Part shown: one piece after another, positions 40,269 through 50,647 of the stretch | Layout of the letters: the number at the start of each line of letters is the position of its first letter | Numbering within the stretch: the first letter of the stretch is position 1 | DNA from: an uncultured Bacteroidota bacterium | GTDB lineage: Bacteria > Bacteroidota > Bacteroidia > Bacteroidales > VadinHA17 | DNA: 64,000 bases | Assembly: GCA_903824785.1 (NCBI GenBank) | Contig: CAIJYD010000040.1 | Span: 62,001 to 126,000, forward strand | Direction of reading: 5' to 3' | Program-made: the position numbers and the translations under genes | The notes under the pieces: model-generated | What the model was told of the DNA's origin: nothing | Seen by the model: the letters and a program-made list of their open reading frames with translations, nothing else | The model's database searches: none

Positions 40269-41198
40269 ATGATTATTAATATGCCTGTAAATAAGATACA
40301 ACCTCAATATCTGAAACCGGGAGATGAGGTAGCCATAATCTCTCCTTCCTTTTGCATTGATGAGAAGAAGATTGCTGAAGGGGTGGAATTTCTTGAAAAA
40401 TGGGGATTGAGAGTTCGTGTGGGGAAGAACGCCGCAAATTGCAGTGGCCCATTTGCCGGCAGCGATAATGAGCGCCTCACTGATTTTCAGGAGATGACCG
40501 GTGACAGTAATATCAAAGCGGTATTCTGTTCAAGAGGAGGGTACGGCATGACAAAAATTATCAGCAAAATTGATTTTTCGGCTCTTAAGGACAATCCGAA
40601 GTGGTATGTAGGATTCAGCGATATAACAAGTTTACATCTGTGGCTGAGCGAAATATGCGGAATTATCTCTATACATGGTGAGATGCCTCTTAATTATAAA
40701 AATCCCGAAAGGAGTGCGGCTACTTTTAGTTCGTTACATGGAGCATTATTCGGGAGTCTTGACAGTTGTGAATGGGAAGGGACTTTTTTCAGAGCCGGCG
40801 AAGCAACCGGTGAAATGACAGGTGGAAACCTCTCACTTATCTGCAGTTTGCTTGGCACACCTGCCATGCCATCAACAAAAGGGAAAATATTATTCATTGA
40901 GGAAGTCGGAGAGTACTATTATCATATCGACAGGATGATGACCTCTCTTAAACTTGCGGGAAAGCTTGAAGGGCTGTCTGCTCTTGTGGTTGGAGGCATG
41001 AATGAGATTGAAGAGTCAAAGATAGCGTGGGGAAAGAGTATTGAAGAGACTATTTTCGAAATCGTAAGAGAGTATGAATATCCTCTTTTGTTTAATTTTC
41101 CTGCCGGGCATATATCTGATAACCGGGCTTTTTATATCGGGAAGAGAGCTTTCATCGGCGTTAAGGATAATAAAGCACTGCTCACATATATCAAATAA
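40269..41198 (+). CDS. LD-carboxypeptidase (S66 family)
   Basis: LKPGDEVAIISPS, SRGGYGMTKII, GFSDITSLHLW, GGNLSLI, LFIEEVGEYYYHIDRM. Confidence 0.93.
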   Translation: MIINMPVNKIQPQYLKPGDEVAIISPSFCIDEKKIAEGVEFLEKWGLRVRVGKNAANCSGPFAGSDNERLTDFQEMTGDSNIKAVFCSRGGYGMTKIISKIDFSALKDNPKWYVGFSDITSLHLWLSEICGIISIHGEMPLNYKNPERSAATFSSLHGALFGSLDSCEWEGTFFRAGEATGEMTGGNLSLICSLLGTPAMPSTKGKILFIEEVGEYYYHIDRMMTSLKLAGKLEGLSALVVGGMNEIEESKIAWGKSIEETIFEIVREYEYPLLFNFPAGHISDNRAFYIGKRAFIGVKDNKALLTYIK

Positions 41199-42422
41199 TC
41201 AGAATGCTGAAATCAGCAGATCAAGGTCTTTGGAGATAATGCCAAACTTCTGGCCCAAGGTTTCATTTGTCAGCATGCCATTAAAGAGGTAAGCACCGTT
41301 CCGGACACCCTGATCGTTCTTCAGCAATTGGACAATACCACCAGAATCTGCCATTCCCTGGAGCAACGGAGTGAAAATGTTACTTAACGCAATTGATGCT
41401 GTGCGTCCGACACGTGAGGGTAGGTTCCACGCAGAAAAATGAATAACCCCATGTTTCTCATAAACAGGATCCTGCACAGCGCGGCATTCAGTAGTTTCAA
41501 TACATCCGCCACGATCAATACTTAGATCAATAACGACAGCCCCTTTTTTCATGTTGCGTATCATATCTTCAGTAATATAATACCAGGGACGCAGATCTTC
41601 CAGTTCAATTGCGCCGATCAGAACATCTGCTGATTTAAGCGCTTTTCTCAGCACCTGAGGATGGAATACTGATGTCTGAAGCCGCTGGCCCAGAAGATTC
41701 TGAAATCTTCTCAGACGGTGGAGCGAATTATCGAATATCCTGACGGTCGACCCAAGTCCGATTGCTGCCCGGGCTGCATATTCACCGGCGGTATTTGCTC
41801 CGATAATGACGACTTCAGTTGGAGTGACCCCGGTAATACCACCCAGCATTACACCTTTCCCTCCGTGCATATTACTCAGATATTCCGAAGCAACAAGTAT
41901 TGATGTAATACCGCATATTTCGCTCATGGATTCTATAACAGGCATTACTCCGTTATTATCGCGGATCTTTTCAAAAGCTATTGCGGTAACTTTTTTTCTG
42001 ATAAGCTTTCCAAGGGTTTCTTCACTGAAGTTGAGGACATTGAGATATGAAAGCACTACCTGGCTTCCTTTAAGAAAATCGGTCTCTCTTTCCGAGAAAG
42101 GGGCAACCTTTATCACAACATCAGCACTATAAACTCTTGCAGGAGAGTCGCTTATGATGGCTCCGTTTTCACTGTAATCCTTATCTGAATAGTTGGCTCC
42201 AACTCCTGCTCCTTTCTGAACTATAACCTCATTGTTGCTCTCAACCAGAAGATTAACCGCTTCAGGGGTAAGTGCAACTCTTTTCTCTTCATCTTTATTA
42301 TCGCTTGGAATTCCGATGGAAATTCTACGGTTTCTGACGGCGGTTTCAAGATGTTCTTCCTTTGGCATAAATGCTGTATTGCCAAAACTTACTTTTCCGC
42401 TTTTCCCTTTGTCGTTCATCAT
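41199..42422 (-). CDS. ald: Alanine dehydrogenase-like protein
   Basis: GIPSDNKDEEKRVALTPEAV, GVMLGGITGVTPTEVVIIGANTAGEYAAR, DLSIDRGGCIET. Confidence 0.88.
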   Translation of the reverse strand: MMNDKGKSGKVSFGNTAFMPKEEHLETAVRNRRISIGIPSDNKDEEKRVALTPEAVNLLVESNNEVIVQKGAGVGANYSDKDYSENGAIISDSPARVYSADVVIKVAPFSERETDFLKGSQVVLSYLNVLNFSEETLGKLIRKKVTAIAFEKIRDNNGVMPVIESMSEICGITSILVASEYLSNMHGGKGVMLGGITGVTPTEVVIIGANTAGEYAARAAIGLGSTVRIFDNSLHRLRRFQNLLGQRLQTSVFHPQVLRKALKSADVLIGAIELEDLRPWYYITEDMIRNMKKGAVVIDLSIDRGGCIETTECRAVQDPVYEKHGVIHFSAWNLPSRVGRTASIALSNIFTPLLQGMADSGGIVQLLKNDQGVRNGAYLFNGMLTNETLGQKFGIISKDLDLLISAF

Positions 42423-42483
42423 TGGAAACAGGTTATTTCTTCAAAGGTAAAAAAATTGCAACAGAGAGCAAAATAAGAGATTG

Positions 42484-42897
42484 CTATGATATCAAAAGTG
42501 TTCGTTGTTCATCGTTGTCCACAGAAATCCTGATACGCACGGTTCCGGGAGGAAGAATTTCCTCAACAAGCTCAGGCCATTCCATAAAACAGAAAGATTC
42601 GCCTGTAAAGTACTCCTCAATTCCAAAGTCAAATACCTCTTCCTGTTTTTTTATTCTGTAGAAATCGATATGAAAAATTGTTTCTCCACCGGAAGTGCGG
42701 TATTCATTAACCAGGGTAAAGGTAGGGCTGCTAACAATATCTGAGGCACCAAGAATCCTGCAGATGGCTTTTATAATGGTTGTCTTTCCGGCACCCATAG
42801 AACCGTAAAAAGCAAACATTCTGTTCTCTCCGTAATGTTTGAGAAACTTTTTAGCAGCTGCAGGAAGATGGCTTTTATCCTTTATTAGAATTTTCAT
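42484..42897 (-). CDS. tsaE: tRNA threonylcarbamoyladenosine biosynthesis ATPase TsaE
   Basis: GSMGAGKTTIIKAI Walker A, SSPTFTLVNEY, HIDFYRIKKQEE. Confidence 0.96.
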   Translation of the reverse strand: MKILIKDKSHLPAAAKKFLKHYGENRMFAFYGSMGAGKTTIIKAICRILGASDIVSSPTFTLVNEYRTSGGETIFHIDFYRIKKQEEVFDFGIEEYFTGESFCFMEWPELVEEILPPGTVRIRISVDNDEQRTLLIS

Positions 42898-42915
42898 CGG
42901 TTCAAAAACTGACTG

Positions 42916-44469
42916 TTAAACTGGTTCGAGACATGCAAATGGCAACATAATCTCCTGCATTGAGATCCCTCCATGCTGGAAGGTATCTTTGTAATAGCTG
43001 GCATAATGGTTATAATTATTCTGATAAACAAGAAAGTCCTTGTTCAGAGCAAAAATATATCTGGAACTGATGTTGGATTTGGGAAGCATTGCTTTTTCAG
43101 GATCCTTTAATTCAAATACTCGTTTCTGATCATAATCGAGGTTTCTGCCCATTTTGTACCTTAGGTTGGAGGATGTTTTCCTGTCACCGATAATTTTCAC
43201 AGGGTTCTGAACCCTTATTGTTCCATGGTCGGTACTGAATACAACCTTTACCTGATGAGATGCAAGTGTTTTAAGCAATTCGAACAAAGTAGAGTTTATA
43301 AACCATGAGCGGGTGAGGCTTCTGTAAGCACGTTCGTCGTTTGCCAGATCGCGGATAACCCCGATCTCTGTTCTTGCATGCGAAAGAATATCAACAAAAT
43401 TAAAAACAAGGATGTTAATGTCGTTCTCAAGTAACGATCTTACCTTTTCATTTACCTTTTTGCCCGCAGCGCTGTTACTGATTTTGTTATACGACCACTT
43501 GTAATTCAGTTTTTTACGTGTAAGCTGATTCCTGAATAACTCCTCCTCGAAATTATTTTTTCCCTCTTCATCATCATCATTAATCCAGTACTGAGGCATT
43601 GTTTCAGCTATTGCCGATGGCATCAGTCCTGCAAAAATTGAGTTACGGCTGAATTGGGTTGAAGTAGGCAGAATACTGAAATAGAGATCCTCCTCTATAA
43701 CCCTGTACATCCCGGCAAGTTCCGCTGAGATGGTTTTCCACTGGTCGTACCTCATATTATCGATCAGGATAAAAAAGAGCGGTTTCTTTTCCTGAACGTG
43801 CGGGAATATTTTTTTTGTGAAAAGAGAAGAGGATAATATGGGTTTATTGACATTATCAGGCTTCATCCAGCTTAGATAATTGTTGATCATGAATCTTGAA
43901 AATGAATTGTTGGCTTCATTATCCTGCATTTTCAGTATTTCAGACATTCCCGGATCGGACGATTTCTCAAGTTCTGATTCCCAGAACACCAGTTTTTTAT
44001 ACAGTTCTGTCCAGTCATTGCAGGTAGAAGCTGTTGAAATCATATTGGTTATACGGGTGAATTCGAGCCTGTAATCGGTTGTTGTTTTTTCAGTTATAAG
44101 CCGGCGCTGATCGAGTATCTTTTTTATTGCAAGCAGCACCTGTTTTGGTTTAACAGGTTTAATGAGATAGTCGGCTATCTCTGAACCGATGGCAGCCTCC
44201 ATTAACTCTTCCTCATCGCTCTTGGTGATCATTACCACAGGGATATCAGTACGTACCTCCTTAATAAGCTTAAGTGTCTCAATACCACTTAATCCGGGCA
44301 TGTTTTCGTCAAGGAAAATAAGATCGTACTGGTTTAGTCTGACGAGGTCTATGGTATCATTTCCATTCGAACAGGTATCAATCTCGTAACCTTTCTCTTC
44401 CAGAAAAATAATATGTGGTTTCAGAGCCTCTACCTCATCATCAGTCCAGAGGATTTTTATTTTTCTCAT
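42916..44469 (-). CDS. porX: T9SS regulator PorX: response regulator receiver plus PglZ domain
   Basis: KILWTDDEVEALKPHIIFLEEKGYEI receiver domain; FILIDNMRYDQWK and DHGTIRVQNP PglZ/alkaline-phosphatase motifs. Confidence 0.95.
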   Translation of the reverse strand: MRKIKILWTDDEVEALKPHIIFLEEKGYEIDTCSNGNDTIDLVRLNQYDLIFLDENMPGLSGIETLKLIKEVRTDIPVVMITKSDEEELMEAAIGSEIADYLIKPVKPKQVLLAIKKILDQRRLITEKTTTDYRLEFTRITNMISTASTCNDWTELYKKLVFWESELEKSSDPGMSEILKMQDNEANNSFSRFMINNYLSWMKPDNVNKPILSSSLFTKKIFPHVQEKKPLFFILIDNMRYDQWKTISAELAGMYRVIEEDLYFSILPTSTQFSRNSIFAGLMPSAIAETMPQYWINDDDEEGKNNFEEELFRNQLTRKKLNYKWSYNKISNSAAGKKVNEKVRSLLENDINILVFNFVDILSHARTEIGVIRDLANDERAYRSLTRSWFINSTLFELLKTLASHQVKVVFSTDHGTIRVQNPVKIIGDRKTSSNLRYKMGRNLDYDQKRVFELKDPEKAMLPKSNISSRYIFALNKDFLVYQNNYNHYASYYKDTFQHGGISMQEIMLPFACLEPV

Positions 44470-44566
44470 GCTTCCTTCTTTTTTCTTATTAAACTCCCCG
44501 TCAGCGATTCTGATATTACCTGTTTTTGAGAAAGGTGGTTATAATTGAGATGAATCGGCTCAGTAT

Positions 44567-47239
44567 CTAAGGCTTTGAATCTTTTGGCTTTATATAATTC
44601 TCCATAAAAAACAGCTGATAGCGCTCTGGCTTTTTATCGTTGTTAAGAACCTTCAGGTTATTTGCGTTAATAGTAAAAGTCATCATTTTTATACCTGATG
44701 GATTTCTGACAACCTTATCGGTCTGAAAAGCTTTGTAATATTCCAGGGCCTGGTCATTATCTGTAAAGCCTGATACAGTTATCAGTATATATTTTTTATC
44801 AACTACAGCCCCTTCGGTTTTGTAATTTTTATTTGTATAGTTATCAATGTTATAACTGATAACATCAAACGTAGCGAGATTAATATTAAACGAAGGATCT
44901 GTAATTACCAATGCAAAGACATGGCTTACTGTTTTATCGGTAAGGTACAATTCTGCAGCTAATTCTTTTTCCTCTTCATTTTTCAGTTCAGGAATTTTTT
45001 GATTCAGGAATGCAATTATTTCGGCAGCTTTCTTGCTTTCAATGGTACCTGGCCATGCTTTAATAAGGCTGTTCAGCTCCTCCTTGAAAGTACGTTCATC
45101 AGTTGTGCGGGCAATGGCATAGGCACGAAGCAGTCGGAATTTGGACACAAGCAGATCCTGAGGGTATTTTTTAGAGGCATCATCGCAGAGCTGAATTGCT
45201 TCTTTAAATTTTTCACTGACATAAGTGTTATAAGCCTCCTGATAAAGTTTTTCAACAATTTTCAGATCGGCCAGCTTTTTCTCAAAATAGCCGGGGTCTG
45301 ACAGGATTCTGGCAAATTCGCTTGAGGGGTACTTTTCAAGGAGTCGTTGCCTGTAAGCTTCCGACTTAAGGTTATTCCCTTCTTTATTAGCCTTATAAAG
45401 ACAGTACAATGCTTCCGGAACAAGTTCGTGATTAGGGTAACGGGCAATAAGGGATTCGAATGTTTCAGTTGCTTTTGCAATGTCAGGGATCCGGTCTGCG
45501 TACGCTTTTCCGGCATTTAGCATTGCGTTGGCTATTTTTTCATTTGAAACAGCTTTCAGAGAATCAGTCAGAGGGAGTTCCCTTAGATAGAATTCAGGCT
45601 TTTTATTATCTATAACCTTTTCCGTGGAGTCTTTTTTCTCCGGGGAATTCTCATCAGTGATTGTTGTTCCTAGGGTTACATTCACACGAGCTTTGTTTGA
45701 CCTTCTCCAGTTATCTTCAAGTTTTCTGTCTCCCCATCGCTTCCGGAATTCAGTCCGCCCAAAAGTGAGGGCTGCCTGGTTATAAAAGTACCATTTTCCT
45801 TCCTGGTCTATATTCCCCTGGGAACGTCTTTCATTCTCATAGTATTCCCCCAGATTTGTCCGGTCCCTGTTATCAGTTGCTTTTCCTTCACTTTCGTCTT
45901 TAACGACTTTTGCAATAATTGTTGAAATGAGATTATTTCTTTCAGATTCACCCATTAAAGCCACACGGAGTAAACTGTCTTCCAACTGAATTACAGTTAA
46001 TTGTGAAACCAGGGCATTCAGGTTTTGTGATCTCGATTTTAATGTCTGAAAGTCAGGATGTTTCTGGTCGAGGAGATATACGGTACTGTCATAGTAGTTC
46101 CCTGCTAAAATATAATCGGGTTTATCATAATAAAAACCGGCAAGGGCAAGGTAGGTTCTTACCTTCTGATTTTGATTGCCGGAGCTGGCTGCGGCTGATT
46201 TCTTGAAAAAATCGATTGCTTCGGTTTGGTTTCCCTCTTTTATCGACATGCTCCCCAGCGCATAATAGATCTGGTCGCGGAAATCCACATTCTTTGAATC
46301 TTTCAGCATTTTTTCAAGCTCTCTTCTGATCTCCCTCGGGTTTCCAGAGTTAATATCAAAAACACCGGCAATGTTGATTCTGGCATTAAATTCAACCTCA
46401 TAAGGCGGATTCATCTTTACAACATCGCGAAACAGAGAGGTTGCCATAGCTCCGTCACCTGTTTGCTCAAATAACTGGGCAAGAAGGTAGGTCATCCTGT
46501 ATTTTGTTCTTTTCCCCGAAATAAGTTCTAATGATTTAATAAGAGGTTCTGTAGCTTCGGAATATTTTTTTTGTTTAATGAAGAGATCGGCTTTTGTTGT
46601 ATAATACATTGATTTCAGGGCTTTTGTGAAATCAGGAGAGATAGAAAGGTCATTTAATAATCTTAATGATTCAATATAGTTTTTGGTTTCGTTGTAAACT
46701 CTTGCCAGCCAGATCGAAGCTTCAGCTTTAATTGCAGGATTATTGGCATCGGTGATACAGTAGTTGAAAATATCTGTTGCTTCAATAAATTCATGTTTAT
46801 AAAACCGGGCTTTCCCAATCAGCAGATAACTGTCATCAACCCACTCATTATATTCTTTCCTTTCAAGGAGCTCTTTGTCTTTTTCTGAAGGCTCTCCTTT
46901 TTCTTTGATCTCAGGCTTTGCTGTTATAGATTTCAGAGAGATTAGTTTTGAGGCCTTCTGAATTGCTCTCTCCATATCGGAGGAGCAGAGCGATACGGTG
47001 GATGGATCGCTGTATTCAAATACATTTAGCATCTCTGCATAATCATCCTGATAGCCATTGGATATTTTAACCATGCCAGCTTTAAAGCTCTCATAACCAT
47101 TAAAATAGATATTGTATCTGGCTGTCATGCCATGGTAAAACCTGGATGCGTCCGTGTTTTTTTCAACCGAACAGTCTGTCAGGATCAGAGATAATCCCAA
47201 TAACACCAGGTATTTATATGATGCTTTGTTTGAAGCCAA
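44567..47239 (-). CDS. porW: T9SS TPR-repeat lipoprotein PorW/SprE
   Basis: SVEKNTDASRFYHGMTARYNIYFNGYESFKAG typical of PorW/SprE; TPR repeats; 890 aa. Confidence 0.93.
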   Translation of the reverse strand: MASNKASYKYLVLLGLSLILTDCSVEKNTDASRFYHGMTARYNIYFNGYESFKAGMVKISNGYQDDYAEMLNVFEYSDPSTVSLCSSDMERAIQKASKLISLKSITAKPEIKEKGEPSEKDKELLERKEYNEWVDDSYLLIGKARFYKHEFIEATDIFNYCITDANNPAIKAEASIWLARVYNETKNYIESLRLLNDLSISPDFTKALKSMYYTTKADLFIKQKKYSEATEPLIKSLELISGKRTKYRMTYLLAQLFEQTGDGAMATSLFRDVVKMNPPYEVEFNARINIAGVFDINSGNPREIRRELEKMLKDSKNVDFRDQIYYALGSMSIKEGNQTEAIDFFKKSAAASSGNQNQKVRTYLALAGFYYDKPDYILAGNYYDSTVYLLDQKHPDFQTLKSRSQNLNALVSQLTVIQLEDSLLRVALMGESERNNLISTIIAKVVKDESEGKATDNRDRTNLGEYYENERRSQGNIDQEGKWYFYNQAALTFGRTEFRKRWGDRKLEDNWRRSNKARVNVTLGTTITDENSPEKKDSTEKVIDNKKPEFYLRELPLTDSLKAVSNEKIANAMLNAGKAYADRIPDIAKATETFESLIARYPNHELVPEALYCLYKANKEGNNLKSEAYRQRLLEKYPSSEFARILSDPGYFEKKLADLKIVEKLYQEAYNTYVSEKFKEAIQLCDDASKKYPQDLLVSKFRLLRAYAIARTTDERTFKEELNSLIKAWPGTIESKKAAEIIAFLNQKIPELKNEEEKELAAELYLTDKTVSHVFALVITDPSFNINLATFDVISYNIDNYTNKNYKTEGAVVDKKYILITVSGFTDNDQALEYYKAFQTDKVVRNPSGIKMMTFTINANNLKVLNNDKKPERYQLFFMENYIKPKDSKP

Positions 47240-47429
47240 TAAATGACTTTTAGTACTATAACTGACTAACTTTGTATATAGTATTTAATCTGCATAAAAT
47301 ATATTTTTTCACCCACTCCGAAACTCACCTGAAACATAATCTATTAATTTTGCTCTGCTTTCGTGGCCTGCACTGTTTTGTGAAACATGCTGGTTTCAAA
47401 GGTAAATAAAATTGAGATTACGACCTTTC

Positions 47430-47669
47430 TCAGGCTGAAATAACTCTCTTTATTTCCGGAACTTCTTTTATAATTGCCTGTTCAACTCCGGCTTTTAAGG
47501 TCTGCATACTGTAAGGACAGCCCTGGCATGCTCCGGTAAGTTTTACTTTAACTGTCATATCATCAGTTACATCGATAAGATCAATATCACCTCCATCTGA
47601 CTGCAGATATGGCCTTACTCTTTCAAGTGCATTCATTACACGCTCTTTAATACTTTTTGTTTCCGTCAT
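47430..47669 (-). CDS. NifU-like C-terminal domain iron-sulfur protein
   Basis: RPYLQSDGGDIDLIDV...LTGACQGCPYSMQTLK. Confidence 0.95.
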   Translation of the reverse strand: MTETKSIKERVMNALERVRPYLQSDGGDIDLIDVTDDMTVKVKLTGACQGCPYSMQTLKAGVEQAIIKEVPEIKRVISA

Positions 47670-47682
47670 TTTGTCTGAATAT

Positions 47683-48786
47683 TTATTTATTTATTTTAAG
47701 TTTAACAGTTGGTTTCTGCTCTTTTTTTCTTCTCTCCACATTTTCAATAACCACATCTGCAAGTTCCATAAACGCTTTTCCTGTTATAGAATCGCTGAGG
47801 GCGGCAGGCTGGCCGCTATCACTCCCCTCGCAGATGCTCTGAACCAGAGGGATCTGTCCGAGAAGCGGGACATTCATTTTTTCAGCAAGGTTCTTTCCTC
47901 CCTCTTTTCCAAAAATATAATATTTACTTTCGGGAAGCTCTGCAGGGGTAAACCACGACATATTTTCAACAAGGCCAAGTACCGGCACATCTATTTTGTC
48001 GCTGCGGAACATTGAAATTCCTTTAATGGCATCTGCAACAGCTACATCCTGTGGCGTGGTCACAACAATTGCTCCTGTAACAGGAACTTCCTGGACGAGA
48101 GTCAGGTGAATGTCACTTGTCCCGGGAGGAAGATCAACCAGAAGGTAATCGAGGGAACCCCAGTCACCCTGGGTTATCAGTTGTTTCAGAAAATTGGAAG
48201 CCATAGGACCTCTCCAGACAACTGCCTCTGAAGGATCAACAAAAAAACCTGTTGAAAGAACTTTTACTCCGAATTTTGTAAGGGGAATAATATGATCGAT
48301 ATTGTTTTCTCTTTTTATTTCAGGTTTGTACTTCTCAGCATCAAACATTTTCGGAACAGAGGGTCCGTAAACGTCAGCATCCAAAAGTCCCACACTAAAT
48401 CCTTTGCGCGCAAGGGAGATAGCCAGATTAACTGCAATGGTTGTCTTTCCAACACCACCTTTTCCCGACGAGACAGCAATAATATCTTTTACGCCGGGTA
48501 GGATTTCACGTTGTTTTTCCTGATGTTTTCCAACAATTACTTTTGGCTGAATTTTTATTTCGCTGATAACGGCATCAGGGCCGAGAGCCTCTTTAATAGT
48601 TTTTACTATGGTGCTCTTTATGGATGAAATAAACGGATCGTTTGATTTCTCCGGTGTTAATGTGATAGAAATCCCGTTGTCATCGGACTCAATTACTGAG
48701 ACCATCCCCATGGTAACAATATCTTTTCCTTTTTCGGGGTGAATTACTTTGGAAAGGACTTTTATAATCTGCTCTTCTGAAAACAT
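47683..48786 (-). CDS. apbC: Mrp/NBP35 family iron-sulfur carrier ATPase
   Basis: VSSGKGGVGKTTIAVNLA, DADVYGPSVPKMF, DLPPGTSD. Confidence 0.95.
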   Translation of the reverse strand: MFSEEQIIKVLSKVIHPEKGKDIVTMGMVSVIESDDNGISITLTPEKSNDPFISSIKSTIVKTIKEALGPDAVISEIKIQPKVIVGKHQEKQREILPGVKDIIAVSSGKGGVGKTTIAVNLAISLARKGFSVGLLDADVYGPSVPKMFDAEKYKPEIKRENNIDHIIPLTKFGVKVLSTGFFVDPSEAVVWRGPMASNFLKQLITQGDWGSLDYLLVDLPPGTSDIHLTLVQEVPVTGAIVVTTPQDVAVADAIKGISMFRSDKIDVPVLGLVENMSWFTPAELPESKYYIFGKEGGKNLAEKMNVPLLGQIPLVQSICEGSDSGQPAALSDSITGKAFMELADVVIENVERRKKEQKPTVKLKINK

Positions 48787-49065
48787 TTCAAATTCTGAAT
48801 TTAATTTATTGTTTATTCTCTTTCATTAATACATAATATTCAATTCTTCTTTCCGCCATTGCTTACCTGCCCATAACCTTTTGAAAAATGACTTTCTCCT
48901 GCCTGTTTATTTTCCACATACCTGGTATAATGCAGGTTTAATGGTGTTAATGGTAGGGTTATTTTTATTTGATTTAAATATAAACAAGGTGCAATTGTAC
49001 CAATATTTTATGAAAATTCAAAATATTGGTGAAAAGCGTATTGTGTTTCCGGAATAGAAAAGAAG

Positions 49066-49416
49066 TTATTGTAACCCGGTAGCGGGGTCCCAGAATTTCT
49101 CTTTGAAATTAATGATCGTGTCATCTTCAATTATGATACCTTCATTAAAAAGAAGCTGTTGCATTGTGGAAGAATTCCCGAAATGATGTTTTCCTGTAAG
49201 CACTCCATTCCTGTTTACAACTCTGTGAGCGGGGATGAAATCAGGATTGCTGTGACAAACATTGAGTGCCCAGCCGACCATCCGGGCTGATTTCCCTGAG
49301 CCCAGAAAACGTGCAATGGCTCCGTAGGATGTGATTCTTCCGTATGGTATAAGCTTTGTGACTTCATATACCCTTGAGAAAAAATCGTTATTTACTTTTT
49401 GATTTCCCGGGGTCAT
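49066..49416 (-). CDS. MGMT-family alkyltransferase-like (ATL) protein lacking the acceptor cysteine
   Basis: GRITSYGAIARFLGSGKSARMVGWAL; PCHR motif replaced by PAHRVVNRNG (codon GCT); start taken at the internal ATG, 29-bp overlap with trmB. Confidence 0.9.
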   Translation of the reverse strand: MTPGNQKVNNDFFSRVYEVTKLIPYGRITSYGAIARFLGSGKSARMVGWALNVCHSNPDFIPAHRVVNRNGVLTGKHHFGNSSTMQQLLFNEGIIIEDDTIINFKEKFWDPATGLQ

Positions 49417-50155
49417 CGGTGATCTGTTTTTCTTTTTCCAGCCTGAAAGTGATATAGTTAATTTTGAGTCCCGCTTTAAGGAAGAGCTTTTCATAATGTG
49501 TTCTGATTGAAAGAATATCTTCTGAAACGATCTTCCTGATTATCTGATCTTCAGGAGTGGTATTATCAGAGAAGACAGGTTGCTCTTTGGAATAGAGGTC
49601 GCTGGTAGCAAATAGTGTATCGAGTTTATTTCTGGCAGCAACTGATTGAGTATATTGAAATAGCTCTGCATTGTCAGTTTTAAGATGAACCAGTCCGTTG
49701 TTTTTCAGGAAGAGACGATACCGGTTAAGGAAAGGAGGAGAGGTAAGTCTTTTATTTGAGTTTCTTCCACCGGGATGCGGATCGGGGAAGGTGATCCAGA
49801 TCTCATCCACCTCATCTGATGCAAAGAAGGAATTAATGAACTCAATCCTTGTGCGGAGAAAGGCCACATTTGGCAGATTATTTTCGTTGGCTGTTTTGGC
49901 ACCGCGCCACATACGGGCCCCTTTAATATCAATTCCGATGTAATTATTTTCAGGAAATCTGGAGGCCAGTCCTACTGTATATTCTCCTTTTCCGCATCCA
50001 AGTTCAAGGATGAGAGGATTATCATTTCTGAAGAGATCTTTATTCCACCTTCCTTTTATATAATGGTCTTTTGATGAAATATCCCCGATCAGGGGTTGGA
50101 TAACGTTATCGTATGATCCCAGCTCTGTCCATCTGGCCAGTTTATTCTTTCCCAC
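49388..50155 (-). CDS. trmB: tRNA (guanine-N7)-methyltransferase
   Basis: LELGCGKGEYTVGLA, NYIGIDIKGARMWRGA, ITFPDPHPGGRNSNKRLT. Confidence 0.96.
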   Translation of the reverse strand: MGKNKLARWTELGSYDNVIQPLIGDISSKDHYIKGRWNKDLFRNDNPLILELGCGKGEYTVGLASRFPENNYIGIDIKGARMWRGAKTANENNLPNVAFLRTRIEFINSFFASDEVDEIWITFPDPHPGGRNSNKRLTSPPFLNRYRLFLKNNGLVHLKTDNAELFQYTQSVAARNKLDTLFATSDLYSKEQPVFSDNTTPEDQIIRKIVSEDILSIRTHYEKLFLKAGLKINYITFRLEKEKQITDDPGKSKSK

Positions 50156-50164
50156 GCCTACGAT

Positions 50165-50647
50165 TTATTTTGTAATTTTTTCTATTCTTAATCCGAAATC
50201 ATAAACCCCTTTCAGATCTTCAATGCGCATACCATGCTGGATTTTAAACTGGTATGTGCCTTTGGAAGGGAAATAGACATTGGTTTTATATGGGAGGTTG
50301 AGTTCATGTATATCACCGAATCCTTTTCCATGCCATGCCCCTTTTTCATCAGCAAGATTATACTGAAGCGTATCTGTAATGACTTTTCCGTCGGGGGAGG
50401 TTGTGGTTACGAAAAGGTAGATATTGCGAAAAGGGTAGGACGATCCTGTTCTGATTGTAAAAAGCACATTGTTTCTGCTTAAAGTGTCAGAAATTGGGAT
50501 CTTGAAATCCACAATAGACGGAAGATTCCAGACATTTCCAGGCATAACCATAAAATCGGTAAACACAATATTTCTGTTGCAGGATGATAACAACAGAAAG
50601 GATATCAGTATTAAAACAGATGAGGATCTATTTATTCCTTTTGTCAT
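50165..50647 (-). CDS. gldH: Gliding motility lipoprotein GldH
   Basis: Lipobox LLSSC then NRNIVFTDFMVMPGNVWNL; GldH length; between trmB and ricT. Confidence 0.88.
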   Translation of the reverse strand: MTKGINRSSSVLILISFLLLSSCNRNIVFTDFMVMPGNVWNLPSIVDFKIPISDTLSRNNVLFTIRTGSSYPFRNIYLFVTTTSPDGKVITDTLQYNLADEKGAWHGKGFGDIHELNLPYKTNVYFPSKGTYQFKIQHGMRIEDLKGVYDFGLRIEKITK

